From the IMG/VR virus record IMGVR_UViG_3300025083_000041, positions 1 to 53,486 of that record: 53,486 nucleotides of DNA; one strand, given 5' to 3'. Under the pieces are notes generated by a model. That model worked only from the letters and a program-made list of their open reading frames with translations, was not told the DNA's origin and did no database searches. Positions 53,099-53,486 of the stretch are shown here, in pieces. A program made the translations under genes and the position numbers. This DNA is from a virus. The first letter of the stretch is position 1. Every line of letters begins with the position of its first letter.

Positions 53099-53126
53099 AT
53101 AAACGATACTGCTCAAACGTATATAA
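53095..53126 (+). promoter_or_regulatory. Phage promoter, gene 53183
   Basis: TTGAATAAA (53095-53103), 11-nt spacer, AAACGTATA (53115-53123). Confidence 0.75.
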
Positions 53127-53182
53127 AGAGTAGAGAGAAGAAACTATTAGGATTTACACACACGTAAGAGAGGATAACTATA

Positions 53183-53299
53183 ATGACTCAGTATATTATT
53201 TCATTCGTCATTGCATACATGGTAATAGGATTAATACCTAAGTTCATTATAGCCCTATTATTTACTTTCATTGTACATGGGTATATATGTAAAGGATGA
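53183..53299 (+). CDS. Hydrophobic membrane protein, 38 aa
   Basis: ATG after AGAGAGGATAACTA. Almost entirely hydrophobic (YIISFVIAYMVIGLIPKFII), probably two short helices. Confidence 0.5.
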   Translation: MTQYIISFVIAYMVIGLIPKFIIALLFTFIVHGYICKG

Positions 53300-53305
53300 T
53301 TATGT

Positions 53306-53374
53306 ATGACGTGTCAAGTATTATTTGCTTTCATTACGTATGTAGTATATACATTAGATAGAAAGAAGGTATAG
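53306..53374 (+). CDS. Possible membrane peptide, 22 aa
   Basis: AAGGA lies 10-14 nt upstream of ATG 53306; product CQVLFAFITYVVYTLDRKKV, a single helix with a basic end. Very short and only weakly supported. Confidence 0.35.
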   Translation: MTCQVLFAFITYVVYTLDRKKV

Positions 53375-53443
53375 AGTGGGAGGGACTTTACCCATACTCA
53401 ACTAGTATATTCAAAAGATTTTTGACAATAAAAAGAATATATT

Positions 53444-53475
53444 CTGAATAAAAGCAACAGTTCAAACGTATTATA
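53444..53475 (+). promoter_or_regulatory. Phage promoter for a gene starting at the window end
   Basis: CTGAATAAA (53444-53452), 11-nt spacer, AAACGTATT (53464-53472). An ATG follows at 53484, the last three bases. Confidence 0.7.
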
Positions 53476-53486
53476 AGTATACAATG

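Noticed and set aside
35210-53475. Regularly recurring repeats resembling a CRISPR array or iterons
   Set aside because: The repeats are promoter boxes: intervals are irregular, coding sequence lies between them, and each precedes a gene start.

Overview
The window reads as one segment of a large, AT-rich tailed-phage genome (Caudoviricetes) with a T4-like, marine-type gene repertoire. The evidence is a gp32-like single-strand binding protein, a RecA/UvsX-type recombinase, a DnaB-type helicase, a 5'-3' exonuclease, two DNA polymerases (a short family A enzyme and a full-length family C enzyme), a class II ribonucleotide reductase, ThyX, dUTPase, a GroEL plus a GroES-like protein, a ClpP-type protease and an amidase endolysin. 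Genes are tightly packed, often overlapping by 1-14 nt, and all but one lie on the + strand. No rRNA, insertion sequence, CRISPR array or integrase was seen, and no capsid, tail or terminase gene is in this window. Host clues are indirect: a secreted protein (30247-31431) ends in a Cys-containing, MYXO-CTERM-like tail, and a VWA lipoprotein sits on the minus strand. Both would suit a myxobacterium-like host, but that is an inference.

Layout. 1-18 kb holds replication and recombination: unknown 490-aa protein, PolA-like polymerase, divergent FtsZ/tubulin-like protein, SSB, recombinase, exonuclease, helicase, class II RNR, GroES-like, ThyX, two unknown proteins and DNA polymerase III alpha. 18-23 kb holds a DNA methyltransferase, a GIY-YIG endonuclease, the minus-strand VWA lipoprotein, small membrane proteins, a HAD phosphatase and dUTPase. 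23-28 kb holds an acidic prohead-core-like protein, a ClpP-like protease, an amidase and GroEL. 28-35 kb holds glutaredoxin, a zinc peptidase, a cupin, the secreted anchored protein, a DUF2061 protein, a class II aldolase, a non-canonical tRNA-like element, a HAD phosphatase and a zinc-knuckle protein. 35-53.5 kb is a dense array of small genes, usually one promoter per gene. It includes two PD-(D/E)XK-like nucleases, a nucleotidyltransferase-fold protein, a DnaQ exonuclease, a MoxR ATPase with a peptidase/VWA partner, a second zinc-knuckle protein and many copies of a small 'GDLV' domain.

The unifying feature is a phage-wide promoter: TTGAATAAA, exactly 11 nt, then AAACGTATA (or AATCGTATA). 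I located 48 copies by eye, all on the + strand, 35 of them in the last 18.5 kb. About half overlap the upstream gene, either donating its stop codon (GAATAA) or encoding a C-terminal Leu-Asn-Lys tail. At several replication-gene promoters the spacer can pair with the downstream Shine-Dalgarno, so read-through RNA would hide the start site while RNA initiated at the promoter would not. The 35-53.5 kb region looks like an early host-takeover module; the left part supplies replication, nucleotide supply and folding functions.
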